Of a stretch of DNA of 64,000 nucleotides, positions 24,802 to 42,770 are shown piece by piece; the stretch's first letter is position 1; each line of letters opens with the position of its first letter. The position numbers and the translations under genes are program-made. The notes below the pieces were generated by a model. It saw only the letters and a program-made list of their open reading frames with translations. It did no database searches and was not told the DNA's origin. The DNA comes from Rhizobium sp. 16-449-1b (GTDB lineage: Bacteria > Pseudomonadota > Alphaproteobacteria > Rhizobiales > Rhizobiaceae). The stretch covers positions 1 through 64,000 of the forward strand of contig NZ_JAGHMH010000006.1 of the NCBI RefSeq assembly GCF_017741935.1. The letters are read 5' to 3'.

Positions 24802-25311
24802 TCAGCCCCAGAGCAAAACGAAGGGGGAGGCGAGCGCAATGATGCCGGCCGCCATCCAGCGCGTGCGCCCATCCATCGTGAATTCGTCCCGCGACAGCCA
24901 TTTGCGCACGGCGACGTAGCCGACGGCGATGACGGCGCTATAGATGAGTGCGCGCAACAGGATCGACCACCCGCCGCCGAACAAGCCTATGGCGATACCG
25001 AATCCGGTGAGTGCGCCAAGGATGCCGTAGCCGACATCGAACATCAGTGTCGTCGTGGTCGATAGCGGCCTGAGAACTCTCGGAAACGCGATGGCGACAG
25101 CCGCCGTCAGCAGCCATATGGCGACGATCGCCTGCAGCGTCGACGAACTGACGATGGAGGCTGCCAGCGCCGGCAGCCGCTCGGGCGTCGATAGCCGCAC
25201 GACCTGCGCGATCCAGTCGATCGCGGCCGCCAATATCCACAATATGAATGCACAGCCGGCAAAGATCAGAAAATTGCCGGCCGATCGTTTCGCGATGTCC
25301 TTCGGTTCCAT
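24802..25311 (-). CDS. Hypothetical integral membrane protein (169 aa)
   Basis: Four hydrophobic segments are visible (~12-37, ~58-78, ~87-110, ~118-133), with a final one at ~150-168 ending FVLLWG. The N-terminus (MEPKDIAKRSAGNF) is cytoplasmic by the positive-inside rule. I recognise no catalytic motif or named family. The ATG at 25311 has a strong GGGGGAG ribosome site. It is divergent from tuf and convergent with the tRNA-Tyr/Gly genes, so it is an independent transcription unit. Confidence 0.75.
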   Translation of the reverse strand: MEPKDIAKRSAGNFLIFAGCAFILWILAAAIDWIAQVVRLSTPERLPALAASIVSSSTLQAIVAIWLLTAAVAIAFPRVLRPLSTTTTLMFDVGYGILGALTGFGIAIGLFGGGWSILLRALIYSAVIAVGYVAVRKWLSRDEFTMDGRTRWMAAGIIALASPFVLLWG

Positions 25312-25575
25312 GCCATGCTCCCCCCAAGCGATCGCCGGCGTGGCTCCGGCAGGGCAAGTAATATCACAGCATCAATCGGTTGTGGCGGTTTATGGTGAAA
25401 ACGCGCGCGTGTCGTCACACTTCTATATTGCCGATCGAATGCTTCGTTCCCATATGTGGCGGCAGTGCGGAATAGCGCCCGCAATTAAGTCTTGCGCAAT
25501 TCCGCCGAAAGCCTTAAACGGCGGCACTAAACCGGTTCGCCGGGGTCATCCATTTCGTTCACAGGAAGCATTCAA

Positions 25576-26751
<1,176 letters not shown>

Positions 26752-26776
26752 TCCTTAGGATTATTCGGATTTAAAG

Positions 26777-26808
26777 AAGGCCTCGCTGGAAACAGCGGGG
26801 CCTTTTTC
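26777..26808 (+). terminator. Intrinsic terminator of tuf copy 1
   Basis: AAGGCC-T-CGCTG, loop GAAA, then CAGCG-G-GGCCTTTTT form a 12-bp stem with one internal mismatch, a GNRA loop and five T after it, 25 bases past the tuf stop. Confidence 0.92.
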
Positions 26809-26826
26809 TATCGGCCGATCGAGGTC

Positions 26827-26857
26827 TTGTCACCGCAGACGTATCATCGTATGATAC
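26827..26857 (+). promoter_or_regulatory. higBA promoter with overlapping palindromic operator
   Basis: TTGTCA (26827-26832) and TATGAT (26850-26855), separated by exactly 17 bases, form a good sigma-70-type promoter. The perfect inverted repeat GTATCAT-CGT-ATGATAC (26841-26857) covers the -10 box. Bound antitoxin HigA there would block RNA polymerase, the usual autoregulation of type II toxin-antitoxin operons. Confidence 0.75.
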
Positions 26858-26877
26858 GTATTGCAGCGGAGGCATGC

Positions 26878-27159
26878 TTGATCAGGTCGTTCAAGGATAA
26901 GCTCACGCAGTCGGTGGCCGACGGCTCGGTGCGGAAGGGATTCCCTTCAGAACTGGTGCGGCGCGCGCAGCTGCTCCTAACGGTCTTGGACGCCGCAGCC
27001 AGCATAGGCGATCTCCGCTCGCCGCCCGGCAATCGGCTGGAGAGATTGTCCGGCGACCGGAATGGCCAACATTCGATCCGCATCAACAAACAATGGCGGA
27101 TCTGCTTCGTCTGGACGGATGCTGGCCCCGAGCAGGTCGAAATCACCGACTATCATTGA
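26878..27159 (+). CDS. higB: RelE/HigB-type toxin (mRNA interferase), TTG start
   Basis: This 93-residue protein is of the HigB/RelE fold and would cut mRNA in the ribosome when free. The MIRSFKDKLT start, the central RRAQLLLTVLDAAASIGDLRSPPGNRLERLSGDRNGQHSIRINKQWRICF and the end VEITDYH match the HigB-1 family, with the conserved P-G-N-R-L, S-I-R-I-N-x-Q-W-R and ITDYH motifs. I chose TTG at 26878 because GGAGG lies 5 bases upstream and family members begin MIRSF. The gene is 23 bases ahead of higA, toxin first, as in HigBA systems. Confidence 0.88.
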   Translation: MIRSFKDKLTQSVADGSVRKGFPSELVRRAQLLLTVLDAAASIGDLRSPPGNRLERLSGDRNGQHSIRINKQWRICFVWTDAGPEQVEITDYH

Positions 27160-27182
27160 TTGCAGGCATGGAGTTTCTGATC

Positions 27183-27482
27183 ATGAGCACAAACAAACTG
27201 CCAGCCATCCACCCGGGAGAAGTCCTGCGAGAACTCTATCTCGCGCCGCTTGATTTGAAGCCTTATTCACTGGCCAAGAAGCTGGGCATTCCGAGAACAC
27301 GGATAGAGCGGATCGTCGCCGAGAAGGTGGGCATCACGACCGACACGGCGCTGCGCCTTGCCAAGTTCTTTAACACCACGCCTGAGTTCTGGATGAACCT
27401 GCAGGTGGCCTACGAGATCAAGATTCAAAGCGCGGTTCTTGAGACTGCGTTGGCGGCCATCCCGGAACTCGACGCGGCCTAG
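27183..27482 (+). CDS. higA: HigA-type antitoxin (XRE-family transcriptional regulator)
   Basis: This 99-residue antitoxin binds HigB and represses the operon. It has the HigA signature IHPGEVLRELYLAPLDLKPYSLAKKLGIPRTRIERIVAEKVGITTDTALRLAKFFNTTPEFWMNLQ, a helix-turn-helix of the VapI/HigA group with the N-T-x-E-F-W-M-N-L motif. The ATG at 27183 has a GGAG site; an ATG at 27168 would add five residues. The likely operator is the palindrome at 26841-26857. The pair lies between tuf and an SDR gene, apparently a cassette inserted into a conserved translation cluster. Confidence 0.92.
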   Translation: MSTNKLPAIHPGEVLRELYLAPLDLKPYSLAKKLGIPRTRIERIVAEKVGITTDTALRLAKFFNTTPEFWMNLQVAYEIKIQSAVLETALAAIPELDAA

Positions 27483-27567
27483 CCGCACCGGCATCAGGCA
27501 GCATGGCCTTGCGTTGCCGACGCGACACTTTATCTATGCCTTCCTAGTGAGGAATGGGAGGACATTC

Positions 27568-28461
27568 ATGAAGAAGCGCATTTTGTTTACGGGCGGCTCC
27601 GGCAAGGCGGGGCGTCATGCCGTGCCGTGGCTGGTCAATGCCGGCTACGAGGTTCACAACATCGATCTCGTGCCGCTCGACAGTCCCGGTGTCACCAATC
27701 TGATCGTCGATATTACCGACAGCGGTCAGGTCTACAATGGGCTCTCCATGCACCGCGACTTTCCTGATCTTGAAGCGGGCAGGGGTGTTCTACCCTATGA
27801 TGCCGTGGTCCACTTCGCCGCCATCCCGCGCATTCTGATCAAGCCCGACAACGAAACCTTCCGCATCAACACGATGGGCACCTATAATGTCATCGAGGCG
27901 GCGGTGAAGCTTGGTGTGCGCAAGATCATCGTTGCCTCCAGCGAAACCACCTATGGCGTCTGCTTTGCCGAAGGGCATCGTGACTTCCATCAGTTCCCGC
28001 TCGATGAGGACTACGACGTCAATCCGATGGATTCGTATGGCCTGTCGAAGGTACTGAACGAGAAGACGGCCCGCGCGTTCGCCGAGCGCTCCGGCGCCGA
28101 TATCTATGCGCTACGAATCGGCAACGTCATCGAGCCGCACGAATACGAGAATTTCCCGACCTACTTCGCCAATCCCGAAATGCGCAAGCGGATCGCCTGG
28201 AGCTATATCGACGCGCGCGATCTCGGCCAGATCTGCCATCTCTGCATCGAAAAGGATGGCCTCGGCTTCCAGGTGTTCAACGCCGCCAACGATACCGTCT
28301 CCGCCAACACGCCGACCCGCGAGCTCGCCGCGCGCTACTATCCGAACGTTAGCTTCACCCGCGAGATCGGCGAATTCGAGGGGTTGCTGTCGAACCGCAA
28401 GATCAGGGAAGTGTTGGGCTTTCGCGAGGAGCACGACTGGCGCCGATACGTGAAGCTGTGA
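27568..28461 (+). CDS. NAD-dependent epimerase/dehydratase (extended SDR family)
   Basis: This 297-residue cytoplasmic SDR enzyme has the nucleotide-binding TGGSGKAG motif (8-15), the DITD and VHFAAI segments, a catalytic Ser region ASSETTYG, and the active-site YGLSK (Tyr-x-x-x-Lys). Its build resembles uronate dehydrogenases and nucleotide-sugar epimerases, but the substrate cannot be assigned. The ATG at 27568 follows GGAGGA. It lies 85 bases past higA and upstream of tRNA-Trp and has no functional link to its translation neighbours, so it may be an accessory gene. Confidence 0.85.
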   Translation: MKKRILFTGGSGKAGRHAVPWLVNAGYEVHNIDLVPLDSPGVTNLIVDITDSGQVYNGLSMHRDFPDLEAGRGVLPYDAVVHFAAIPRILIKPDNETFRINTMGTYNVIEAAVKLGVRKIIVASSETTYGVCFAEGHRDFHQFPLDEDYDVNPMDSYGLSKVLNEKTARAFAERSGADIYALRIGNVIEPHEYENFPTYFANPEMRKRIAWSYIDARDLGQICHLCIEKDGLGFQVFNAANDTVSANTPTRELAARYYPNVSFTREIGEFEGLLSNRKIREVLGFREEHDWRRYVKL

Positions 28462-28600
28462 ACGCGTTTCGGTCCGCGCGCGAGGAATGGGAAAAAGTGA
28501 AAAACGCACTTGCCAATCTCCTCTCGGCGTCTTAAAGGGTGCGCCATGCTTCTCGACAATGCGTCGCGGCTTTCGCCAACAGGCTGATCGGGAAGCGTAA

Positions 28601-28676
<76 letters not shown>

Positions 28677-28863
28677 TTTCCTTGAACGAACAGCGCGGAC
28701 AACCTGCAGCATTTCGCAAGAGGCTCGTACATGGCTAATTTCGTTAAACTTTGGTTCCCCTCTTGTGTAATGGGGAATCGGTGTTTATGTAGGGGTTCAA
28801 CAGACACGCGGTGCGTGGGGCTGATCTGATCAGCTTTACGCGCCGTAATTGCGTGGGCAGTCG

Positions 28864-29064
28864 ATGGCATCCAAATCAAATCCGCTTACGTTTCTGCAGC
28901 AGGTTCGCACGGAAACGTTGAAAGTTACTTGGCCGTCGCGCCGTGAAACGATGATCTCGACGATCATGGTACTTGTGATGGTTGTCTTTGCCGCGCTGTT
29001 CTTTTTTGCCGCGGACCAGTTGATCGGCTGGTTGCTGGGCTTCGTGCTCAATATCGGCAACTGA
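28864..29064 (+). CDS. secE: Preprotein translocase subunit SecE
   Basis: SecE is the clamp subunit of the SecYEG channel in the inner membrane. At 66 residues it is the short single-helix form: a cytoplasmic amphipathic N-terminus (NPLTFLQQVRTETLKVTWPSRRET) with the conserved V-x-W-P-S-R motif, then one transmembrane helix (~31-58). The ATG at 28864 is preferred to the in-frame TTG at 28849. nusG follows 17 bases after its stop, so the two are co-transcribed. Confidence 0.95.
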   Translation: MASKSNPLTFLQQVRTETLKVTWPSRRETMISTIMVLVMVVFAALFFFAADQLIGWLLGFVLNIGN

Positions 29065-29081
29065 TCGGGCGGAGATATAAG

Positions 29082-29612
29082 ATGGCGGCACGTTGGTATA
29101 TCGTCCACGCGTATTCGAATTTTGAAAAGAAGGTCGCGGAAGACATCGAGAACAAGGCTCGTCAGAAGGGTCTTGAGCATCTCTTCGAGAAGATTCTCGT
29201 CCCGACTGAAAAGGTGGTTGAAGTGCGTCGCGGCCGCAAGGTCGATAGCGAGCGCAAGTTCTTCCCTGGTTATGTGATGGTTCGCGCCAACCTGACCGAT
29301 GAAGCCTACCACCTGATCAAGAACACGCCGAAGGTGACCGGCTTCCTGGGTTCCGACAATCGGCCCGTGCCGATCCCCGACTCCGAAGCCGATCGTATTC
29401 TCGGTCAGGTTCAGGAAGGTGTCGAGCGTCCGAAGTCTTCGGTCAGCTTCGAGATCGGCGAGCAGGTCCGCGTTTCCGACGGTCCGTTCGCATCGTTCAA
29501 CGGCACGGTTCAGGATGTGGACGAAGAGCGTTCGCGCCTGAAGGTGGAAGTGTCGATCTTCGGCCGCGCGACGCCGGTCGAACTGGAATACGCTCAGGTC
29601 GAGAAGGTCTGA
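29082..29612 (+). CDS. nusG: Transcription termination/antitermination factor NusG
   Basis: NusG (176 aa) binds RNA polymerase and links it to Rho or to ribosomal S10. The NGN domain (~1-115) begins AARWYIVHAYSNFEKKVAEDIE and includes RKFFPGYVMVRANLTDEAYHLIKNTPKVTGFLG. The C-terminal KOW domain (~125-176) has FEIGEQVRVSDGPFASFNGTVQDVDEERSRLKVEVSIFGR. It sits between secE and rplK, as in most bacteria. Confidence 0.97.
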   Translation: MAARWYIVHAYSNFEKKVAEDIENKARQKGLEHLFEKILVPTEKVVEVRRGRKVDSERKFFPGYVMVRANLTDEAYHLIKNTPKVTGFLGSDNRPVPIPDSEADRILGQVQEGVERPKSSVSFEIGEQVRVSDGPFASFNGTVQDVDEERSRLKVEVSIFGRATPVELEYAQVEKV

Positions 29613-29783
29613 GCTCGGATGTAAGCCGGCAACGGCTTATGTCCTCGTGGCGAAAGCCGCGAAGCGCGTGGAAGGTGAGGGCACCTTAGCCGGGTCCTAA
29701 AATCCGAACCACGCAACCGCAGCCGCCGGAGCGATCCGGCATTATTGGTCGGGCAACCGGCCGTCAGTGAAAGGCAGAGAGTT

Positions 29784-30215
29784 ATGGCTAAGAAAGTTGC
29801 AGGCCAGCTCAAGCTTCAGGTCAAGGCAGGATCGGCTAACCCGTCCCCGCCAATCGGCCCGGCGCTTGGTCAGCGTGGCATTAACATCATGGAATTCTGC
29901 AAGGCGTTCAACGCCGCTACGCAGGAAATGGAAAAGGGTATGCCGATCCCGGTCGTCATCACCTATTACCAGGACAAGTCCTTCACCTTCGTCATGAAGC
30001 AGCCTCCGGTCAGCTACTGGCTGAAGAAGGAAGCGAAGATCACGTCCGGTTCCAAGACGCCTGGCAAGGGCGCCACCGCAGGCAAGCTCACCAAGGCTCA
30101 GATCAAGACGATCGCTGAAGCCAAGATGAAGGACCTGAACGCAGCTGATATCGAAGGTGCAATGGCGATGATTGAGGGCTCTGCCCGCGCCATGGGCCTG
30201 GAAGTGGTAGGATAA
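29784..30215 (+). CDS. rplK: 50S ribosomal protein L11
   Basis: L11 (143 aa) forms the stalk base with 23S rRNA helices 43-44 and is the site of thiostrepton action and of RelA sensing. It has a basic start ([42 protein letters not shown]) with the proline-rich '[10 protein letters not shown]' turn and a C-terminal RNA-binding domain (~75-143). The ATG at 29784 has a GAGAG site. rplA starts 4 bases after its stop. Confidence 0.98.
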   Translation: MAKKVAGQLKLQVKAGSANPSPPIGPALGQRGINIMEFCKAFNAATQEMEKGMPIPVVITYYQDKSFTFVMKQPPVSYWLKKEAKITSGSKTPGKGATAGKLTKAQIKTIAEAKMKDLNAADIEGAMAMIEGSARAMGLEVVG

Positions 30216-30219
30216 GACC

Positions 30220-30912
30220 ATGGCAGGCAAGCGCACCAAGAAGATCAACGAAGGTGTTGATCCCACGAAGCTCTACGCTCTCGACCTCGCTATCAGCATG
30301 GTCAAGGAACGGGCTGTCGCCAAGTTCGACGAAACCGTCGAAGTATCGATGAACCTGGGTGTTGACCCGCGTCACGCTGACCAGATGGTCCGCGGCGTTG
30401 TCAACCTGCCGAACGGCACGGGCCGTGACGTTCGCGTCGCCGTCTTCGCACGTGGCGCCAAGGCTGATGAAGCCAAGGCTGCTGGTGCTGACGTTGTCGG
30501 CGCTGAAGATCTCGTCGAGATCGTTCAGGGCGGTAAGATCGACTTCGATCGCTGCATCGCGACCCCGGACATGATGCCGCTCGTCGGTCGCCTCGGTAAG
30601 GTTCTCGGCCCGCGTGGCATGATGCCGAACCCGAAGGTTGGCACCGTCACCATGGACGTCGCTGGCGCCGTCAAGGCTTCCAAGGGCGGCGCTGTCGAGT
30701 TCCGCGTCGAAAAGGCTGGTATCGTCCACGCCGGCATCGGCAAGGCTTCATTCGACGCCAAGGCTCTTGAAGAAAACATCAAGGCTTTCGCTGACGCCGT
30801 CATCAAGGCAAAGCCGGCTGGCGCAAAGGGTAACTACGTCAAGCGCGTAGCGATCTCTTCGACCATGGGCCCAGGCGTCAAGATCGAAGTCGCTTCGGTC
30901 ACGGCCGCTTAA
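30220..30912 (+). CDS. rplA: 50S ribosomal protein L1
   Basis: L1 (230 aa) forms the mobile stalk at the E site and in many bacteria represses translation of its own rplK-rplA mRNA. The conserved segments [20 protein letters not shown] and [29 protein letters not shown] are present. The gene is tightly coupled to rplK. A 326-base leader with stem-loops separates it from rplJ. Confidence 0.98.
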   Translation: MAGKRTKKINEGVDPTKLYALDLAISMVKERAVAKFDETVEVSMNLGVDPRHADQMVRGVVNLPNGTGRDVRVAVFARGAKADEAKAAGADVVGAEDLVEIVQGGKIDFDRCIATPDMMPLVGRLGKVLGPRGMMPNPKVGTVTMDVAGAVKASKGGAVEFRVEKAGIVHAGIGKASFDAKALEENIKAFADAVIKAKPAGAKGNYVKRVAISSTMGPGVKIEVASVTAA

Positions 30913-31238
30913 TAAAGTTTCGCTGGGCGTCAGTCCGGCTCATCAGATTCCGGCCTCGCAAGGGGCCGGAATATTCCGGAGAAATCCGGAATCCTGTCCG
31001 AGATTGCAGGTGGTTTTCCCTTAATCACTTGGCCTGCATGAGACGGGTAAGGCCCGAATTTTTGAAGCTCCGCTTCATCGATTTGGTTCGAACCTTGGAT
31101 GCCTTGTGCCTCTTAGCCTTTCTGGCGCGGAGCGCGAGGGGACAGGATCCTCAAGCGTCGCTTGGGATCATTCGTGATCTCAGGAGGCAAAGGCAACCCG
31201 ATGGGGCCGGTCACGGTCTCATCTACTGGAGATAGGCA
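30913..31238 (+). promoter_or_regulatory. rplA-rplJ intergenic leader region (candidate L10 leader)
   Basis: This region contains two adjacent perfect stem-loops: ATTCCGGCC (30947-30955) with GGCCGGAAT (30964-30972), then ATTCCGGA (30973-30980), loop GAAA, TCCGGAAT (30985-30992). No protein gene is supported; a 68-codon open frame here lacks a ribosome site. In E. coli the L10-L7/L12 complex binds the rplJ leader to repress translation, and this region is in the right place for such control. The structures are visible, but the binding is inferred. Confidence 0.6.
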
Positions 31239-31757
31239 GTGGAAAGAGCGGAAAAACGCGAATTCGTCACGGAACTGAACGAAGTCTTCAAGGCTTCGGG
31301 CTCGGTTGTCGTGGCCCACTATGCTGGTGCTACAGTCGCGCAGATGAACGACTTCCGTTCCAAGATGCGCGCAGCTGGCGGTACCGTCAAAGTCGCGAAG
31401 AACCGCCTGGCCAAAATCGCCCTTCAGGGTACGGAAGCGGAAGGGATCTCTGGTCTCTTCAACGGTCAGACGCTCATTGCTTACAGCAATGACCCGATCA
31501 CCGCTCCGAAAGTCGTCGTGGATTTCGCCAAGACCAACGATAAGATCGTTGTTTTGGGCGGCGCCATGGGGACAACGACGCTCAACGCAGAAGCAGTCAA
31601 GTCGCTCGCGACCCTGCCTTCGTTGGACGAACTGCGCGCGAAGCTGCTGGGCATGATCCAGACTCCGGCTACCCGCATCGCAGGCGTTGTTCAGGCACCG
31701 GCAAGCCAGCTTGCTCGCGTGTTCTCGGCTTACGCCAAGAAGGACGAAGCCGCATAA
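31239..31757 (+). CDS. rplJ: 50S ribosomal protein L10
   Basis: L10 (172 aa) anchors the L7/L12 dimers to the ribosomal stalk base. The GTG start at 31239 is followed by [61 protein letters not shown], which matches L10. The C-terminal helix that binds L7/L12 is at ~135-172 ([29 protein letters not shown]). rplL follows 58 bases later. The long leader upstream suggests autogenous control. Confidence 0.98.
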   Translation: MERAEKREFVTELNEVFKASGSVVVAHYAGATVAQMNDFRSKMRAAGGTVKVAKNRLAKIALQGTEAEGISGLFNGQTLIAYSNDPITAPKVVVDFAKTNDKIVVLGGAMGTTTLNAEAVKSLATLPSLDELRAKLLGMIQTPATRIAGVVQAPASQLARVFSAYAKKDEAA

Positions 31758-31815
31758 GGCGGTTTTTTGCTGTTTATAAACAACCGGTTCGAACCGAACA
31801 TAAGGAATTGATACA

Positions 31816-32193
31816 ATGGCTGATCTCGCAAAGATCGTAGACGACCTCTCCTCGCTGACCGTTCTGGAAGCTGCAGAACTGTCCAAGCTTCTCGAAGAAA
31901 AGTGGGGCGTTTCCGCTGCTGCTCCGGTAGCAGTTGCTGCTGCTGGCGGTGGCGCTGCTCCGGCTGCTGCTGAAGAAGAAAAGACCGAGTTCGACGTTAT
32001 CCTGGCTGACGCCGGCGCTAACAAGATCAACGTCATCAAGGAAGTTCGCGCTATCACGGGCCTCGGCCTGAAGGAAGCTAAGGACCTCGTTGAAGCCGCT
32101 CCGAAGGCTGTCAAGGAAGCTGTTTCCAAGGCTGAAGCTGCCGACATCAAGAAGAAGCTTGAAGACGCCGGCGCTAAGGTCGACGTTAAGTAA
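31816..32193 (+). CDS. rplL: 50S ribosomal protein L7/L12
   Basis: L7/L12 (125 aa) forms the stalk dimers that recruit EF-Tu and EF-G. It has an N-terminal dimerisation part (~1-35), an Ala/Gly-rich hinge ([21 protein letters not shown], ~36-57), and a C-terminal factor-binding domain (~58-125) with [24 protein letters not shown]. Codon use is strongly optimised, as expected for one of the most abundant proteins. Confidence 0.98.
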   Translation: MADLAKIVDDLSSLTVLEAAELSKLLEEKWGVSAAAPVAVAAAGGGAAPAAAEEEKTEFDVILADAGANKINVIKEVRAITGLGLKEAKDLVEAAPKAVKEAVSKAEAADIKKKLEDAGAKVDVK

Positions 32194-32208
32194 TCTTGAA
32201 CTGCATCT

Positions 32209-32235
32209 GGGAGGCTGGATTTCCGGCCTCCCATT
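32209..32235 (+). terminator. Weak terminator/attenuator-like stem after rplL
   Basis: GGGAGGC, a TGGATTTCC loop and GGCCTCCC with ATTTG after it form a stem 15 bases past the rplL stop. The T run is short, so partial termination ahead of rpoB is more likely than a full stop. Confidence 0.5.
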
Positions 32236-32254
32236 TGCCGTTTCCCGGAACGAA

Positions 32255-32290
32255 TTACCCAAAAGCCGCGTGAAAACGGCTTTTGGGTAA
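32255..32290 (+). promoter_or_regulatory. Perfect 14-bp intercistronic hairpin between rplL and rpoB
   Basis: TTACCCAAAAGCCG (32255-32268) is an exact inverted repeat of CGGCTTTTGGGTAA (32277-32290), with an 8-base loop. No T run follows. In E. coli the rplL-rpoB gap holds an attenuator and an RNase III cleavage site; a long uninterrupted stem here would suit RNase III processing of the rplJL-rpoBC transcript. Confidence 0.6.
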
Positions 32291-32451
32291 TGGGTTCTTC
32301 AAGAGGATGGTCTCGAACCGAGACGCGCAGGCAATCCGGCCTCGTGATTTCGGGAAGTGAGACGAGTTTGAAGCGCACATTGCTTGACGGGGTCGACTGG
32401 CCATCGGTTCCCGTCCGTTGCAGGCCCGGATGCAATTTTGAAGGAGCGACG

Positions 32452-36588
<4,137 letters not shown>

Positions 36589-36777
36589 CCACCTGATAGG
36601 GTGCGCGCTGCCATGTAGCGCGCACCGTCCCAGCTCTGGCCCCGTAACGTGTTGGCCGGGAAGGGACGATTTCGCCGCATTCTGCGGTTATTGTCGTTTT
36701 TTCGCGATGGCGCGGCGCCCGGGATTTGCCGCTGATCATCGCAGTTTGAGGGCTTTCAGCCCATGAAGGAGACAGGC

Positions 36778-40989
<4,212 letters not shown>

Positions 40990-41028
40990 TCGGCGCCCGG
41001 GTCGCAAGACCGAATACCAAAAAATTGA

Positions 41029-41059
41029 AAACCGCCCGGAGCAATCCGGGCGGTTTTTT
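41029..41059 (+). terminator. Intrinsic terminator of rpoBC
   Basis: AAACCGCCCGGA, loop GCAA, TCCGGGCGGTTTTTT: a 12-bp stem with a GNRA-type loop and six T, 39 bases past the rpoC stop. Confidence 0.95.
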
Positions 41060-41101
41060 CGTTTCAGGATATGGAAGTGGAGAGCGCGGAGGGCCTGGTG
41101 G

Positions 41102-41536
41102 TCAGGCGATCATCGGCAGGCAGTGTTCCATGCCATAGCCAAGCCGGGCTTTCGCTTGCGCAAGATCGATCCAGAAGAAGCGAAACTGAATGGGATCGCC
41201 GCCGCCGAATGGCGTGAGCTCATGGTGTAGCCATGTCTCCGGGTGGTGATCTTTGAGCTCGACATGAAAATAGTGCCGGCGGTGCCAGGCGATACCGCCG
41301 ATCTTCAACGAAAACCGATAGTCGTGGACGGCAAGCGGGGTAAGGGGAGCGGATGGCGCCAGGCCGGTTTCTTCGCAGAATTCCCGCAGCGCCGCCCCGG
41401 CGATATCTTCACCGGTCTCGACCGTTCCGCCCGGCACCTGCCAGAGCACGTCGGGAAAGTCCGGCTCGTCGAAAACGAGAAGCCGGTCGCGCCAAGTGGC
41501 ATAGATCAGCACCTTCAGCGCATCCGGCTCCATCAT
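41102..41536 (-). CDS. Nudix hydrolase (144 aa)
   Basis: This cytoplasmic pyrophosphohydrolase has a complete Nudix box, G-x5-E-x7-RE-x2-EE-x-G, in GGTVETGEDIAGAALREFCEETGL, so it should be active with Mg2+. The rest (VLIYATWRDRLLVFDEPDFPDVLWQVPG at the start and PIQFRFFWIDLAQAKARLG near the end) gives the usual alpha-beta-alpha fold. The substrate cannot be predicted. It is on the opposite strand from the polymerase and ribosomal genes and lies 6 bases past the stop of the small acidic protein gene, so those two form a unit. Confidence 0.88.
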   Translation of the reverse strand: MMEPDALKVLIYATWRDRLLVFDEPDFPDVLWQVPGGTVETGEDIAGAALREFCEETGLAPSAPLTPLAVHDYRFSLKIGGIAWHRRHYFHVELKDHHPETWLHHELTPFGGGDPIQFRFFWIDLAQAKARLGYGMEHCLPMIA

Positions 41537-41542
41537 CTCGGC

Positions 41543-41836
41543 TCAGCTGAAGCGGATGATCGCGACTTCGCCTTCGACCGCGCCCTTGTAGGCGGATGCG
41601 TGCGGCTCTTCTTCTGGAATGTCGGTCAGCATGCCGATCTGGTCGAGGTCGGCCTCAATGAAACCTTCCTCGGACAACGCGTTCAACGCCTCGCGAACCG
41701 CGCTGTCGTCGTCGGCCGCCTTCAGCATGATGTGCAGATCGACACCTTCGCTGCCATCGGTCTCATAACCCTTGCCGATGATGATGAAGACCATCGGGCC
41801 TTCGTTGTTGTTGTCGTTGTCCGGGCTGGTAATCAT
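41543..41836 (-). CDS. Small acidic hypothetical protein (97 aa)
   Basis: The function is unknown. It has a polar N-terminus (MITSPDNDNNNEG), then a ferredoxin-like alternation of beta strands and helices (PMVFIIIGKGYET...VDLHIMLKAADDDSAVREALNALSEEGFIEADLDQIGML), ending GAVEGEVAIIRFS. It is strongly acidic with no signal peptide. I chose the ATG at 41836 because AAGGA lies 8 bases upstream; an ATG at 41878 has a worse site. It is probably translated with the Nudix gene that follows it. Confidence 0.75.
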   Translation of the reverse strand: MITSPDNDNNNEGPMVFIIIGKGYETDGSEGVDLHIMLKAADDDSAVREALNALSEEGFIEADLDQIGMLTDIPEEEPHASAYKGAVEGEVAIIRFS

Positions 41837-42320
41837 TCTTCGTCCTTCGATTCGAGATTTGAATCTCATTTCAGGCACTTGGCCTCTGCAATCTCTGATT
41901 CCTTAGCCGCTTTCGCTGCAATGCCCAAGTTTATCTTGGCGACCGCACGCGATTTTGTCTAAAAGGTCCAAGCGAGGGCCAAAAGGCCGCGTTTCAAGGC
42001 CTTCTCGGGAAGATTATTTGTTAACAGCCTTGACGAGACGACGGGAAACCAGTAGTACCCGCGCCATCGGAACCCATGTGAGGCATGGCCATCTGGGGCG
42101 ACACGCCCTCGATATCACCTCAAACAAGGTTCGAAACGCACGTTGAAGATATGTTGCCTGCACGCATGACGCATTTCTTTTGCGTCCTCTGCTCTTTGTG
42201 GTCCATCTGCGAAAACAGATCGGGCCACGTTTTGCGCATTGAGACAGGCGTGTGATCTTGCCGGAGACGGCGTGAGTTACGCCCGCAAGGGTTTGAGATT
42301 TAAACGTAAGGGATGGTTGA
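41837..42320. other. Intergenic region upstream of rpsL
   Basis: About 480 bases hold the start of the small acidic gene (minus) and the promoter and leader of the str operon (plus). No further gene is supported. The promoter-like site at 42030-42058 gives a leader of about 255 bases to rpsL. Confidence 0.5.
42030..42058 (+). promoter_or_regulatory. Candidate str-operon promoter
   Basis: TTGACG (42030-42035) and TAGTAC (42053-42058), 17 bases apart, with CC before the -35 box, resemble the alphaproteobacterial housekeeping consensus CTTGAC-N17-CTATAT. It lies 262 bases ahead of rpsL. Inferred from pattern only. Confidence 0.4.
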
Positions 42321-42692
42321 ATGCCTACCGTAAACCAGCTGATCCGCAAGCCGCGCCAGCCAAACGTAAAGCGTAACAAGGTTCCTGCTCTGCAGGAAAA
42401 CCCGCAGAAGCGTGGTGTTTGCACCCGCGTCTACACCACGACCCCGAAGAAGCCGAACTCGGCTCTCCGTAAGGTTGCCAAGATCCGTCTGACCAATGGC
42501 TTCGAAGTCATCGGCTACATTCCTGGCGAAGGTCACAACCTGCAGGAACACTCTGTCGTCATGATCCGTGGCGGCCGCGTGAAGGACTTGCCAGGTGTTC
42601 GTTACCACATCATCCGCGGCGTTCTCGATACCCAGGGTGTCAAGAACCGCAAGCAGCGCCGCTCCAAGTACGGTGCGAAGCGTCCGAAGTAA
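42321..42692 (+). CDS. rpsL: 30S ribosomal protein S12
   Basis: S12 (123 aa) guards decoding accuracy at the A site. The streptomycin-relevant lysines are present in the wild-type forms [12 protein letters not shown] and [13 protein letters not shown], so there is no sign of resistance mutations. The Asp in KDLPG is the usual methylthiolation site. It is the first gene of the str operon rpsL-rpsG-fusA-tuf. Confidence 0.98.
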   Translation: MPTVNQLIRKPRQPNVKRNKVPALQENPQKRGVCTRVYTTTPKKPNSALRKVAKIRLTNGFEVIGYIPGEGHNLQEHSVVMIRGGRVKDLPGVRYHIIRGVLDTQGVKNRKQRRSKYGAKRPK

Positions 42693-42770
42693 TTCGGACT
42701 TTTTGTAAATTCGGCGCTGCGTGAGGTCCTCCGCGTGATAAAGCGCCTTAACGGTTAAGAGACGAGAAGT

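Noticed and set aside
31029..31235. 68-codon frame in the rplJ leader as a leader peptide
   Set aside because: No ribosome site and no conserved pattern; the region is better explained as an untranslated leader.
32290..32451. In-frame N-terminal extension of rpoB from ATG 32290
   Set aside because: The ATG at 32452 has AAGGAG and matches the normal RpoB N-terminus; the extension overlaps the intercistronic hairpin.
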